64,000 bases of DNA from a virus. The stretch spans positions 1 to 64,000 of the IMG/VR virus record IMGVR_UViG_3300033144_006256; one strand, given 5' to 3'. Shown here piece by piece: positions 10,801-17,917 of this stretch (positions are counted from its first letter, which is position 1; every line of letters begins with the position of its first letter). The notes under the pieces are model-generated. The model was not told the DNA's origin. It did no database searches and saw only the letters and a program-made list of their open reading frames with translations. The translations under genes and the position numbers were made by a program.

Positions 10801-10830
10801 GAACATAAATTACATACAACAATAAATTAA
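4852..10830 (+). CDS. Giant fibre protein with N-terminal trypsin-like protease, YWVGG repeats and two propellers
   Basis: This encodes 1992 aa, the largest gene here. Residues 1-295 are a chymotrypsin-fold serine protease: His126 in LSNNHVMAH, Asp171 in TVDGALAI and Ser253 in DGGDSGSVG form a complete triad. Residues about 297-1250 hold three YW(V/Y)xxxGxWSD modules followed by beta-rich, parallel-helix-like sequence (TLTxxGTLT..., GTQRTITAA), as in adhesins and phage tail fibres. Two five-bladed propeller blocks lie at about 1280-1496 and 1543-1755, each followed by Ser/Thr tracts. The C-terminus has LTTSIT like the two genes before it. The protease may mature the fibre or digest surface proteins (inference). 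There is no signal peptide, as expected for a virion protein. Confidence 0.7.
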   Translation: MIKDKKKILELKNKHSKRMMEKHSLTGIGIGYKTTNGIKTDKLSMVFLVEKKLPKNEIPKDKLLPPTLEDVECDVIETGEIKALAYTDKIRPAEPGYSIGHPDITAGTLGCVVYKDIGRYILSNNHVMAHENAAEIGDPIYQPGVYDGGVADDTVAYLDSFVTLEDNATVDGALAIITNNELVTNVGQWGSAITSYSDPEVDDTVYKTGRTTENTTGTVLYEHTDVNINYTDLGVLLIKDCFITDYMADGGDSGSVGRSSDTNAVGLLFAGSSTRTIFNYMSNVVTELGFTFTEPSPRYWVGGEDDWDSTAGSKWSLTDGGAGGASVPTSDNNVYIKSGVCTITEAVSAGTLTHTEGTLDTNDQTLTVTGSFITSGAENRTLDFGSSTINCGSFTYSGSGLTLIEGTSTIIVANSGNFNGNGETYYEVQLNDELHTITGANTFTTLTRTGTATLDNRLTLSANQTITGTFTLTSNSVTNLIFVRSNESGTQRTITAATFTINYASFKDIVCAGAGTPAVPTSAQNLGNNSGITFPTAIRYWVGGAGNWSDGTNHWSLTSSGSAGHTSPGITDDTYFDSNSHNDAYTVTVDKTFYSKDLTFAQPSSGAVTFAGTETLYIYGDLTLVDGMVYSSTGSIYFKATDAGHTITLAGNTADNPIYFDGVSGEWTLQDEFNISENTITLTNGSFVTNDQTVTCDGFESSNSNTRSLTLGSSEITCSGLIAWDINTITNLTFDAGTSTIIFTSYSIMFYGGGLTYYEVQFTCAYARIIITGANTFTNLIKTNTVEDSGASFTTTFRGYERIEKSYIVEEFDTLRLYGDQTITGVLTLTGSSTVPLLVYSSSKGTQRTITAANVSASYTDFQDILGAGADDWDLSSITGGSGDCGGNTDITFTTPATQYWYKNTGDWSDNTKWFLATNGGGGAGRVPLPQDDVVFDANSMDTDSQVITVDRGRIGKNITFANITDNPILDITSWDRYDTYYFISIFGSLTMGTLTFGETTIHYYRMTLLFEGRDSYTLTSNGVSFNCRIGLDAPSGTLTLQDNLLSTARETVDNNTLGGLFIANGTFNANNYNLNIAGIWVDVGAERTINMGSGTWILDGHRGSWTANPYDLTINADTSLIKLTNNSSIDKYFYGDHHTYYNLWNVTEGSGKLIFTDTNTFNDIKIDAGRETQFTGDTTQTVTTFTANGSEGNLITLTSYDDIAYTLTKAGGGTIECDYIDVSKCTAMPEDTWYAGVNSVDSGDNTGWDFATTSTSSTSTSSSSTSVSTSSSSTSTTTILVGNIIGCDSNNDKFYKHNGFSAGILDSFSSPSTAPKGLTHDGSYFYSIDSDSDKVYKHSGFSNTILDSFATGINNPDGITVDDNYFYVSDNNFENTKHYKFSGFSATILDSFSTDGIEAKGITIDFYYFYYSVAYSPLTGINLYKSSAFGGTVLDSFNHGSYTINGITAINTNLCITDSGNKIYKFSGFSTTVLDSFVTTNEQYLAYDDYDARMETTTSTSTSSTSISTTSISTSSTSTTEITTSTSISTSSTSISTTTILQGDIISSDYNTDKIYKHSGFSSTILDSFASPSTYPREITIDNNHLYSLDDDTNKIYKHSGFSPTIIDSINIPSNNPRGITVDNKYLYSSKWNSPKFYKHSGFSSTILDSFASPSTPVPSGLTIDNNYLYSSDNNTDKFYKYSGFSSTILDSFASPSTSPLGLTIDDNYLYSSDSASDKIYKHSGFSLTVLDSFNSPDSNPIGLTQDNYDARIEPTTSTSTSSSSTSVSTSSTSISTSSSSVSISTSTSSSSTSISTSSSSTSISTSSTSLSTSSSSISTSISTSSTSLSTSTSSSSTSLSTSSSSTSTTEITTSTSISTSSTSTSSSSISFSTSTSSSSISTSISTSSTSISTSSSSTSISTSTSSTSISTSSSSTSVSTSISTSSSSVSTSISISTSSTSLSSSTSSSSTSISITSTSSSSTSLTTSITLYFRGYTILNSEHKLHTTIN
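10115..10755 (+). repeat. Ser/Thr-coding low-complexity repeat, tract 4
   Basis: Same type as tracts 1-3, inside the C-terminal part of the giant fibre gene. Shorter tracts lie at about 8606-8690 and 9335-9475. Confidence 0.85.
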
Positions 10831-10832
10831 AA

Positions 10833-10880
10833 TTGATTGAATAATCAAATTATGCTATAATATAACTATAACCGTTATAG
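10833..10880 (+). promoter_or_regulatory. Promoter with operator-like palindrome before the head-tail operon
   Basis: TTGATT at 10833-10838 and TATAAT at 10856-10861 are 17 nt apart. The start point falls inside the perfect palindrome CTATAACCGTTATAG (10866-10880). A repressor bound there would block transcription of the downstream structural operon. The same palindrome type follows the promoter at 44664. Confidence 0.6.
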
Positions 10881-10902
10881 AAAACGAAATTAAAGTAAAC
10901 CA

Positions 10903-11874
10903 TTGAATACTTTATTTGCGATAACTGAAGACCATATTTTAACAGAACGGCTTGAATTATCAGCCGATGCAAGTTCTGGGCAAGCAGATGTAGCATTTAA
11001 AAATGTTACAACTGTTTTAGTAAATGATTATATAATATTAGGGACAATGGGTTCAGAAACTGCTGAAATATTACAAATAGATAGTATATCAGGATTAACA
11101 GTAACATTTAAAAGTAACCTTTTATATAACCATAAAGAATATGATATAGCCGTAAAAACACTTTTCAATAAAAGAAAATTCTGGCGTAAAAATACAGGGG
11201 AAAGCGTATATACACAATTAATTGATGAAGGTTCGCCAAAAACAATAGAAGTTGATAATCCAAATGGGACAATGTTAGAAGATTCTAATGGCGTTACTAC
11301 AAGCGTATATAAAGCAACATATTTTAATTCAACAACTAATGTAAATACAGCTGTTGATGATGCAATAGCACAATATGCAGGTGATTCAAGAAATTATGCA
11401 TCACTTTTTAAGATAAAAAGAGAAGCTGGAATGGCTAAAAACCCTTATATAGATGATGATTTAGTATATAATTATAGATTAGAAGCGGAAGGATTGATTA
11501 ACGGAATGTTAGCAGGTATTTATTCAGTTCCTTTTACATCAAATATACCAAAAATTATAACATATATAGCAACATTATTAAGTGCAGGTTACCTTTTACA
11601 AACAGAATATGGGGTAGAAGATGATATTGATATAAATAAAACAGGTACTTCAAAAATTGCTCGTGCTGAAAAATTACTTAATAAAATACTTAATGGCGAT
11701 TTACAATTATTAGATAGCAACAATGAGTTAATAGGCAAATCAAGCAACGCACAAGCATCATATAGTAATGATTATGATGATGATAAAGATGATAAAGGCG
11801 AACTATTTAATCTTGAAAATGAACAGTTTAAAGCGGCAAATCCAGATAATCCACTAAGTAGCACACGGAGGTAG
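10903..11874 (+). CDS. Head-tail connector, Gp36/DUF1320-like
   Basis: This encodes 323 aa with a TTG start (MNTLFAITED); no in-frame ATG fits better. The middle (LEAEGLINGMLAGIYSVPF, then IPKIITYIATLLSAGYLLQ) resembles the phage Gp36/DUF1320 head-completion family, in which a helical bundle docks on the portal ring. The N-terminal 110 aa is an extra beta-rich part and the C-terminal 60 aa is acidic and disordered-looking. It heads the operon of morphogenesis and tail genes, which is the usual place for such an adaptor. Family assignment is by pattern, not by search. Confidence 0.55.
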   Translation: MNTLFAITEDHILTERLELSADASSGQADVAFKNVTTVLVNDYIILGTMGSETAEILQIDSISGLTVTFKSNLLYNHKEYDIAVKTLFNKRKFWRKNTGESVYTQLIDEGSPKTIEVDNPNGTMLEDSNGVTTSVYKATYFNSTTNVNTAVDDAIAQYAGDSRNYASLFKIKREAGMAKNPYIDDDLVYNYRLEAEGLINGMLAGIYSVPFTSNIPKIITYIATLLSAGYLLQTEYGVEDDIDINKTGTSKIARAEKLLNKILNGDLQLLDSNNELIGKSSNAQASYSNDYDDDKDDKGELFNLENEQFKAANPDNPLSSTRR

Positions 11875-11876
11875 CT

Positions 11877-12332
11877 ATGATTGAAATAGATGTTACGGGT
11901 GTAAAAAATGTAAATGAAATACTAATTTCTTTAAATAGGCGATTAAAAAATATCAATCAGCCATTAAAACAAAGTGGAAGGTTATTTTTAAAAGCAATCC
12001 AAGACAATTATAATACGCAAGGGAAAACATTCGGCAAGCCGTGGAAGCCGTTAAAACCAGCAACAATAAGGGCAAAACAGAAATTAGGATATTTAGGAGC
12101 GGGACCGCTTAACAGAACAGGCACAATGAAAAGAAGTTTTAAAATGAAAATGGGAAAAAGCGAAGTTATTATATCAAATCCTACAAGTTATTATCCATAT
12201 CATCAAAGTTCAGCACCAAGAAGAGTAATACCACGCAGGGTTACTATGCGGATGGATAGAGAAAGAAGAACCCAGATATTTAAAATCTTTCAAAGATATG
12301 TTGTAGATATATTGCAAAAACGGAGAAAATAG
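11877..12332 (+). CDS. Phage virion morphogenesis (tail completion) protein
   Basis: This encodes 151 aa. The GKPWKPLKPATIRAKQKLG stretch, LNRTGTMKRSFK and the YYPYHQ...PRRVIPRR segment match the phage virion morphogenesis family (Mu gpG / P2 gpS type), which completes the head-tail joint or tail. The protein is strongly basic. The RBS GGAGG lies just before the ATG at the end of the preceding gene, so the two are coupled. Confidence 0.7.
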   Translation: MIEIDVTGVKNVNEILISLNRRLKNINQPLKQSGRLFLKAIQDNYNTQGKTFGKPWKPLKPATIRAKQKLGYLGAGPLNRTGTMKRSFKMKMGKSEVIISNPTSYYPYHQSSAPRRVIPRRVTMRMDRERRTQIFKIFQRYVVDILQKRRK

Positions 12333-12821
12333 GTGTATAATTCATTAACCAAAATTAAAGATATTTTAAGAACAAATATAGGCACAGGAAAAGTGAAAAA
12401 GATTTTTATTGGCGATCCGTATATGATACCAACATCGCAACTTCCTTGTGTAGCAGTAGTTCCCGTATTAACAGGTGTAGATGTGGCAGATAATACAAGG
12501 GATGCTAATATATTTGAAATAGATATAGTTGGAATAGAAAATATTAAAAGTTATTTTGGAGAAAAACTTGATGAAATGGTTGGGGTAAAAGCGTTAATAA
12601 ATATTATGGAAGAAAGAAACAGCAGTGGAACATTGCAATCAGATACAGTTTTATATCAATTAAGGGATAATCTACAATTAGGTAATAATTGGCAGATAAA
12701 TAATATTGCTGGTATAGAATATTCAAGAATAGGTGAAGGGCGACCACGACCAGAACAGTTGATAACGATAGAAGCATCTATAAGAATAACAATTACAAGA
12801 TTTAACAATAGACCAACATAA
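12333..12821 (+). CDS. Minor tail / tail terminator-like protein
   Basis: This encodes 162 aa with a GTG start directly after the previous stop. The alternating alpha/beta pattern (LTKIKDILRTNIG, then FEIDIVGIEN and ITIEASIRITITRF) and its place between the completion protein and tail tube gene suggest a tail terminator (gpU-like). No diagnostic motif is visible, so this rests mainly on context. Confidence 0.45.
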   Translation: MYNSLTKIKDILRTNIGTGKVKKIFIGDPYMIPTSQLPCVAVVPVLTGVDVADNTRDANIFEIDIVGIENIKSYFGEKLDEMVGVKALINIMEERNSSGTLQSDTVLYQLRDNLQLGNNWQINNIAGIEYSRIGEGRPRPEQLITIEASIRITITRFNNRPT

Positions 12822-13012
12822 TGAAAAAAATTATAAATACTTATCCGAAAACATTATCGTTTTCTGATATAAGATTAAATATACAATCTAGCGAAATATT
12901 GAATGTGCCAGATAGCATAGCAAAGTATATGCTTGTAAATCCGTTCATCAAGCTAGTACAAGCGGATAAATTCCGTAAAACGGGTAATACCCGAATTAAA
13001 AAGAAAGGATAA
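12821..13012 (+). CDS. Small protein before the tail tube gene
   Basis: This encodes 63 aa, overlapping the previous stop by one base (TAATG). It contains SFSDIRLNIQSSEILNVPDS and a basic C-terminus. Not recognised; its position in the operon suggests a tail assembly factor. Confidence 0.5.
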   Translation: MKKIINTYPKTLSFSDIRLNIQSSEILNVPDSIAKYMLVNPFIKLVQADKFRKTGNTRIKKKG

Positions 13013-13014
13013 AT

Positions 13015-14010
13015 ATGCCAATTAACAGTGGGCGGTTAGGATGGCTTGGTATAGCACTTAACGCATCAGCAGGTGATGACAATGAACCAGAAAAATATAT
13101 ACCATTTAGAACTTGCACTTTAAAAAGTGTTATGGAACCAATAGAAGATAATGCAGCAAGGGGATTAAGGGAAGCTGTATCTGCTGGTTCATCAACATCA
13201 GATGAAGGCGGTCCTATAATAGGTAAAACAAGGGGGGAAGGGACTACCGAATGTTTTGTAGATGTAGAAAATGCACCTTATCTACTTATACCAGCATTAG
13301 GCTCAGTTTCAACAACAGCTGCATCAGGTGAAGCGGCAGTTTATGAGCATACTATTACAAGGAAAGCTGCAAACGCACCGAAAACAGCAACACTTACATC
13401 GTATAGGGTAGTTGATACTGAAAAATATCTTTATGCAACAGCAAATTCAACTACATTAGCTGTTAGCGATGGTGAATTTACAATATCAACCGATTGGATT
13501 AGTAAATTCCCAATAGCAGGCTCAGGTTCAAAATCATTAACAGAAGAAAGAATATTAAGTTTTAAAGATTATACTGTTAAATTCGGTGATGATTTAACCG
13601 CGGCAGATAGTGCAGAAGCAACACCATTAACAGGATTTACGCTAACTATAAATAATAATGCAGAAGCACATTATTTAAGCGGTTCAAACGATGTAAATGT
13701 AGTAAGTTTAGGAAACTTTGAATTGTCAGGTGATTTTAGTTTATTCTTTGAATCTGAAACACAAAAAGATATTTATGAAACACTTGATAAAAAAGCAATG
13801 GTAATATCAATCACAGGTGCATCAATTGGAAATTCAGAAACAGCAGAAATACAGATCAGAATACCACGTGTTTATTTTACAGATCATTCAGTTGAAACAG
13901 GAATTGATGGATTTTATGCTGAAACACCATCTTGGAAAGCAGGATATGATAGCGGACAATCAAGTTCTATAACCGTTATAATAACTAACGAAACAGCAAG
14001 TTATACTTAA
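13015..14010 (+). CDS. Major tail tube protein
   Basis: This encodes 331 aa. The beta-rich sequence with a GRLGWLGIA start, the TTECFVDVENAPYLLIPALG segment, GFTLTINNNAEAHYLSGSNDV and a long KAMVISITG...IQIRIPRVYFTDHS end fits siphovirus/myovirus tail tube proteins (phage_tube_2-like). The RBS AGAAAGGATAA precedes the ATG. A strong intrinsic terminator follows, as expected for a highly expressed gene. Confidence 0.7.
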   Translation: MPINSGRLGWLGIALNASAGDDNEPEKYIPFRTCTLKSVMEPIEDNAARGLREAVSAGSSTSDEGGPIIGKTRGEGTTECFVDVENAPYLLIPALGSVSTTAASGEAAVYEHTITRKAANAPKTATLTSYRVVDTEKYLYATANSTTLAVSDGEFTISTDWISKFPIAGSGSKSLTEERILSFKDYTVKFGDDLTAADSAEATPLTGFTLTINNNAEAHYLSGSNDVNVVSLGNFELSGDFSLFFESETQKDIYETLDKKAMVISITGASIGNSETAEIQIRIPRVYFTDHSVETGIDGFYAETPSWKAGYDSGQSSSITVIITNETASYT

Positions 14011-14017
14011 AATTTAT

Positions 14018-14044
14018 AGCTGGGCTACGCTAGCCCAGCTTTTA
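14018..14044 (+). terminator. Intrinsic terminator after the tail tube gene
   Basis: A perfect 10-bp stem AGCTGGGCTA / TAGCCCAGCT with a CGC loop is followed by TTTT. Confidence 0.85.
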
Positions 14045-14077
14045 ATCAACTAAGTTAAAAATATGCCAAAGATATAG

Positions 14078-14105
14078 TTGACAATTTACAGAGATATATT
14101 ATAAT
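14078..14105 (+). promoter_or_regulatory. Promoter for tnpB 1 (leaderless transcript)
   Basis: TTGACA at 14078-14083 and TATAAT at 14100-14105 (16 nt spacer). The tnpB ATG begins 7 nt after the -10 box, so the mRNA is predicted to start at the start codon. Confidence 0.7.
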
Positions 14106-14111
14106 CTATAT

Positions 14112-15260
14112 ATGGAAAAAGGAATAAAATATAGGTTATATCCTAATAATAAACAAAGAATATTATTAGAAAAACATTTTGGTGCTACAAGATGGTTATA
14201 TAATTATAGTTTGAATAAAAAAATAAAACTATATCAGAGAAGAAACAAGTCGATAAGTTGTTTTGATTTAATAAAAGAAATCCCTAAATTAAAAGATGAT
14301 AGAGAATGGTTAAAAGAAGTTAATTCGCAATCTTTACAGATGGAATTACGCCAACTAGATAATGCTTTCACAAGATTTTTTAGAGAGAAAAAAGGGTTTC
14401 CAAATTTTAAATCAAAGAAGAAAAAAAACTCGTTTAGTATACCACAAGGTAATAGAATAGAAGATAACAAAGTTTCTTTTATAAAGATTGGTAGTATTAA
14501 AGCTAAAATAGACAGAAAATTTGATGGGAGAATAATAAAAGCAACAATAAGTAAAAATAATATAAACCAATATTTTGTTTCATATATTATAGATACCAAT
14601 AATATATTAGAGCATACCAGAAATATCAATAAGAAAACAACTGTTGGGATTGATTTAGGGATAAAACACTTTGCTATTCTATCAAGTGGAGAAAAAATTG
14701 ATAATCCGAAATTTTTAAGAAAATCAGAGCAAAGATTAGCCATTCTTCAAAAAAGATTAAGCAAAAAGAAAAAAGGTAGTAACAATAGAATAAAAGCAAG
14801 ATATAAAGTAGCTAAAATACATAACAAAATATCAAATCAAAGGTCGTATTTCTTACATAATCTAACTTCAAAGCTAACCAACGATAACCAAGTTGATACA
14901 TACGCTATTGAAAATCTAAACATAAATGGAATGATAAAGAACCACTGTTTAGCAAAATCAATTAGTGATGTTAGTTGGGGCGAATTTGTAAGGCAATTAT
15001 CTTATAAATGCAAATGGTATGGCAAAAATCTATTAACAATCGGTAGATTTGAACCAAGTAGCAAAATGTGTAGTTGTGGGTATATAAATAAAGAATTAAA
15101 ACTTTCAGATAGAGAATGGGAATGCCCAGAATGTAAAGTAACCCACGATAGGGATATACTTGCATCGAATAACATTAAAAAATTTGCATTACAAAATCAA
15201 AACTTAATAAATAATTCACCGTTGTTGAAACGGGTAGAGCCTGTGGAGCTGTCGCATTAG
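14112..15260 (+). CDS. tnpB: RNA-guided endonuclease TnpB (IS200/IS605 OrfB type)
   Basis: This encodes 382 aa. The N-terminus (GIKYRLYPNNKQRILLEKHFGATRWLYNYSL) is the typical OrfB helix-turn-helix-like start. The RuvC residues are intact: Asp181 in VGIDLGIK, Glu267 in AIENLN, and Asp346/Asp348 in THDRDILASNNI. The zinc ribbon has CSCG (only one residue between the first two Cys) and CPEC. Family knowledge: TnpB cuts DNA next to a short TAM using a guide RNA from the element's right end. Catalysis looks possible, unlike nuclease-dead repressor relatives. No tnpA partner is nearby. Confidence 0.9.
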   Translation: MEKGIKYRLYPNNKQRILLEKHFGATRWLYNYSLNKKIKLYQRRNKSISCFDLIKEIPKLKDDREWLKEVNSQSLQMELRQLDNAFTRFFREKKGFPNFKSKKKKNSFSIPQGNRIEDNKVSFIKIGSIKAKIDRKFDGRIIKATISKNNINQYFVSYIIDTNNILEHTRNINKKTTVGIDLGIKHFAILSSGEKIDNPKFLRKSEQRLAILQKRLSKKKKGSNNRIKARYKVAKIHNKISNQRSYFLHNLTSKLTNDNQVDTYAIENLNINGMIKNHCLAKSISDVSWGEFVRQLSYKCKWYGKNLLTIGRFEPSSKMCSCGYINKELKLSDREWECPECKVTHDRDILASNNIKKFALQNQNLINNSPLLKRVEPVELSH

Positions 15261-15299
15261 CGAGGTATTGAAGCAGGAATTAACGAAAGGATAAATCAA
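15200..15299 (+). ncRNA. Predicted TnpB guide RNA (omega/reRNA) scaffold, element 1
   Basis: It overlaps the 3' end of tnpB and runs to the restored gene start. It contains the hairpin CCGTT-gttga-AACGG, then TGTGGAGC, corresponding to the CGTGGAGA of elements 2 and 3, and ends GAAAGGATAA. In TnpB systems the guide would be the flanking sequence after the right end, here the start of the chaperone gene. Boundaries are approximate. Confidence 0.5.
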
Positions 15300-15614
15300 A
15301 TGCCAAAGATAGAAGATACTATCAAAAAAATAGATATTATTTTGCCAAGTAATAAAGAAGTAAAATTAACAATTAGAAAAGGTATGTCCGTAGGTGATCT
15401 TGAAGAAGTTAATATAGAAGAAGATGATTTTAAGCGTTCAATAATAATGCTTGAAAAGATGATAGTTAGTTGGAATTTTACTGATAAAGATGAAAACCCA
15501 TTGCCGATAGTATATGATAATATACGGAAATTAAATATATCTGATATGAATTTTATCATTAAAAGTGCGGATATTAAAAACGGTTTTTTAGAGCAGAAGC
15601 AAGAAGAGAAATAG
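15300..15614 (+). CDS. Tail assembly chaperone, short (G-like) product
   Basis: This encodes 104 aa. KLTIRKGMSVGDLEEVNIEEDDFKR, then IVSWNFTDKDENPLPIVYDNI is the typical tail assembly chaperone pattern (lambda gpG role): it keeps the tape measure protein soluble before tube polymerisation. It sits directly before the tape measure gene. The start was regenerated by TnpB element 1; the original 5' end is at 14063. Confidence 0.8.
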   Translation: MPKIEDTIKKIDIILPSNKEVKLTIRKGMSVGDLEEVNIEEDDFKRSIIMLEKMIVSWNFTDKDENPLPIVYDNIRKLNISDMNFIIKSADIKNGFLEQKQEEK

Positions 15615-15787
15615 CGAAATCGATATGGCTAAACCAAAGGAGCTATCTTGCGACAAAACTATGGTTGTGCAGTGAAATGAGCTGGACGGAACAAGAGTTT
15701 TTAAACCAAAATATTGAATTTGTAGAGGCATTGATTGAATACAAAATACAAATCAGCAAAAAAGCTGAAAGTGATAGAAAAAAATAA
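15300..15787 (+). CDS. Tail assembly chaperone GT fusion by -1 ribosomal frameshift
   Basis: The slippery heptamer T_TTT_TTA at 15584-15590 is in the correct phase (GGT TTT TTA). After slipping -1, translation continues RAEARREIAKSIWLNQRS ... MSWTEQEFLNQNIEFVEALIEYKIQ and stops at 15785-15787, one base before the tape measure ATG. The G/GT arrangement is well established in tailed phages, and the coding quality of the second frame supports it. The fusion is about 162 aa. Confidence 0.8.
15584..15590 (+). promoter_or_regulatory. Slippery site for -1 frameshifting
   Basis: TTTTTTA in the X_XXY_YYZ phase of the chaperone gene, the same heptamer type as the HIV-1 gag-pol slip site. Confidence 0.8.
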
Positions 15788-17872
15788 ATGGCGACAGCAG
15801 ATAATAGTTTAAATATATTTATTAGGGTTAAAACTGAAGCAGAAAAAGCCATTAGAAATGTATCAAAAGAATTAGATACACTTACTAATAATATTTCTTC
15901 TTTTAGTAAAAAAAATGAAGAAGCTATAAAGGCTTCTAATAGATTTGCTATTGGGCTAACTGCTGTTGCTGGTGCTGCTAGTTATATGGGCAAACAAATG
16001 TTAGATGCAGCTGGAACATTTGAACAAAGCCAAATTGCTTTTACAACTATGCTTGGTAGTGCAACCCGTGCAGAAACAATGCTTGATAAACTTGCTGAAT
16101 TTGCTAAAAGAACACCTTTTGAATTAGCTGGGATAGAAGCAAATACAAAACAATTATTAGCAATGGGAATATCTAGCACTAAGATAATGCCAACATTAAA
16201 AGCATTAGGTGATATTTCAGCAGGGTTAAGTGTACCATTAGAAAGATTAGCTTTAAACTTTGGACAAGTAAAAACACAAGGGAAATTAACAGGTAGGGAA
16301 TTAAGAGATTTCTCAGTAGCTGGTGTTCCATTAGTTGCAGAACTTGCAAAACAATTAAACGTTTCTAAATCCGCAATAGCAGAAATGGTTTCTGCTGGTG
16401 ATATAGGGTTTGAAGAAGTTGAAAAAGCATTTATTTCTATGTCCTCTGAAGGTGGTAAATTTAATAATTTAATGGATAAACAATCGAAATCATTAAATGG
16501 TATGATTTCTAATCTTAAAGACGCTTGGGAATTATTTTTAAGAGGTGAAGGACAAAAATTATTAGAATGGGGAAAGCAATTTGTTCAAATGGCAATAGAT
16601 ATAGTTGATAATAAACTTCCAAAATGGATAAATAGAATTGAAGATATAACTAAATATTTAAAAGAACATAAAACTACATTAATTGTTGTTTCTGGGATAA
16701 TAATGGGTGCATTAGCACCAGCTGTTATTTCAGCAGCAACTGCCTTTAGTGCATTAGCATTATCATTAGCACCATTTTTAATAACTGGTGTAATCGCTGG
16801 TGCATTAGCCGCAGGGATAATAGCTATTATAAAAAATTTTGATAAATTAAAAAAAATTGTAGTAGATACTTGGGATAAAATTAAAAATGGTTGGAAGGCA
16901 GTAGCTAATTGGTTTAAAACTGGTGGAGCAGGGACTTGGGGATGGGTTAAAAATTTTTTCAAATCATTGATTGATAGTATAAAAAGTTTTTTTACATTCA
17001 AATGGATAAAAGATGGACTTTTATCACTTAGAGATATGACTAAACGGGTTACCAAAGAAATCACCGAGACTGATGAAGAAAGGATGGCGAGATATAAAAA
17101 AATACAAGAAGAAACGATAAAAAGGGCGTGGGGGATGGAATTAGAATGGCGAGCGAAACAAATAGAAATGGCGGAAGATGCGAAAGAAGCACAAGAAGCA
17201 ATGGCTAGAGCATCAAAAGAGGCATCAGAAGAAGCAGAAAAAGCAGCAAAAGAAGCATCTAAAGCGTGGAAAGAATATGTAAATAAAACGGTGGATAATC
17301 TTCAAAGGTTAAAAGATGAATTTTTTGGTGAAAGAGATGAAGAAGTATCAGCATTAGAAGATATGATTAGTAAAAGGCAAGAATTACAAGACGAGATTAA
17401 ACAAGAGCGTGGTTTGCTAATGGGAACATTTTTAGGCGAACAACTTACTAATAAAGAAATTGAAAAAAGAATGGCATTACACGGGGACGAAATAAAAGCA
17501 CTTGATAAAAGATTTGTAGCAGAACAAACACAAATAGAACAGGCAGAAGAAAGAATAAGGCAATTAAAATCAGAAGAAAAAATACTTGATACTAATACTA
17601 TTAAATTAAGAGCATTACAAAGACAAGCAGTAGTTGAAAAACAAATAACTGGTATGGGATTAGATTTACCAGCCAGAGAAACACCTGGGTTTCAAGCACC
17701 ACTTCCTATAGATTGGATAAAAGCTGGTATGCCATCACAAGGGTTAGCACAAAATATTCTTAACTTTGATTTTAGCGGAGCAAGAATAGAAGATAAAGAA
17801 ACATTTAAAAATGATATTATAGAAGTATTAAGGCAACAAAGTATACTAGGAGTTCAAGGATTAACACAATGA
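15788..17872 (+). CDS. Tail tape measure protein
   Basis: This encodes 694 aa. Residues 50-260 hold the conserved tape measure domain (AGTFEQSQIAFTTMLGSATRAETMLDKL, TPFELAGIEANTKQLLAMG, GRELRDFSVAGVPL). A hydrophobic segment lies at about 295-350 (TLIVVSGIIMGALAPAVI..., ALAAGIIAII). The C-terminal third is charged coiled coil rich in EA/K repeats. By the usual 0.15 nm per residue the tail would be about 100 nm long. The stop TGA (17870-17872) overlaps the original ATG of the next gene, now displaced by TnpB element 2. Confidence 0.9.
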   Translation: MATADNSLNIFIRVKTEAEKAIRNVSKELDTLTNNISSFSKKNEEAIKASNRFAIGLTAVAGAASYMGKQMLDAAGTFEQSQIAFTTMLGSATRAETMLDKLAEFAKRTPFELAGIEANTKQLLAMGISSTKIMPTLKALGDISAGLSVPLERLALNFGQVKTQGKLTGRELRDFSVAGVPLVAELAKQLNVSKSAIAEMVSAGDIGFEEVEKAFISMSSEGGKFNNLMDKQSKSLNGMISNLKDAWELFLRGEGQKLLEWGKQFVQMAIDIVDNKLPKWINRIEDITKYLKEHKTTLIVVSGIIMGALAPAVISAATAFSALALSLAPFLITGVIAGALAAGIIAIIKNFDKLKKIVVDTWDKIKNGWKAVANWFKTGGAGTWGWVKNFFKSLIDSIKSFFTFKWIKDGLLSLRDMTKRVTKEITETDEERMARYKKIQEETIKRAWGMELEWRAKQIEMAEDAKEAQEAMARASKEASEEAEKAAKEASKAWKEYVNKTVDNLQRLKDEFFGERDEEVSALEDMISKRQELQDEIKQERGLLMGTFLGEQLTNKEIEKRMALHGDEIKALDKRFVAEQTQIEQAEERIRQLKSEEKILDTNTIKLRALQRQAVVEKQITGMGLDLPARETPGFQAPLPIDWIKAGMPSQGLAQNILNFDFSGARIEDKETFKNDIIEVLRQQSILGVQGLTQ

Positions 17873-17882
17873 GCATTCAATT

Positions 17883-17911
17883 TTGACAAAAAATAAAATA
17901 TTTTGTATAAT
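17883..17911 (+). promoter_or_regulatory. Promoter for tnpB 2 (leaderless transcript)
   Basis: TTGACA at 17883-17888 and TATAAT at 17906-17911 (17 nt spacer). The ATG at 17918 is 7 nt after the -10 box, as for tnpB 1. Confidence 0.7.
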
Positions 17912-17917
17912 ATAGAT

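Larger units (their letters stand above)
14075..15299 (+). mobile_element. TnpB element 1, inserted after codon 4 of the tail chaperone gene
   Basis: The first 12 nt of the chaperone gene, ATGCCAAAGATA, occur on both sides: 14063-14074 (followed at once by a TAG) and 15300-15311 (the intact gene). Between them lie a promoter, tnpB and a right end finishing GAAAGGATAAATCAA, which supplies the ribosome-binding site for the restored start. The right end resembles that of elements 2 and 3. No TnpA transposase is present. Confidence 0.75.

Noticed and set aside
41-10830. Diversity-generating retroelement acting on the fibre genes
   Set aside because: No reverse transcriptase, no template/variable repeat pair with adenine changes was seen in the window.
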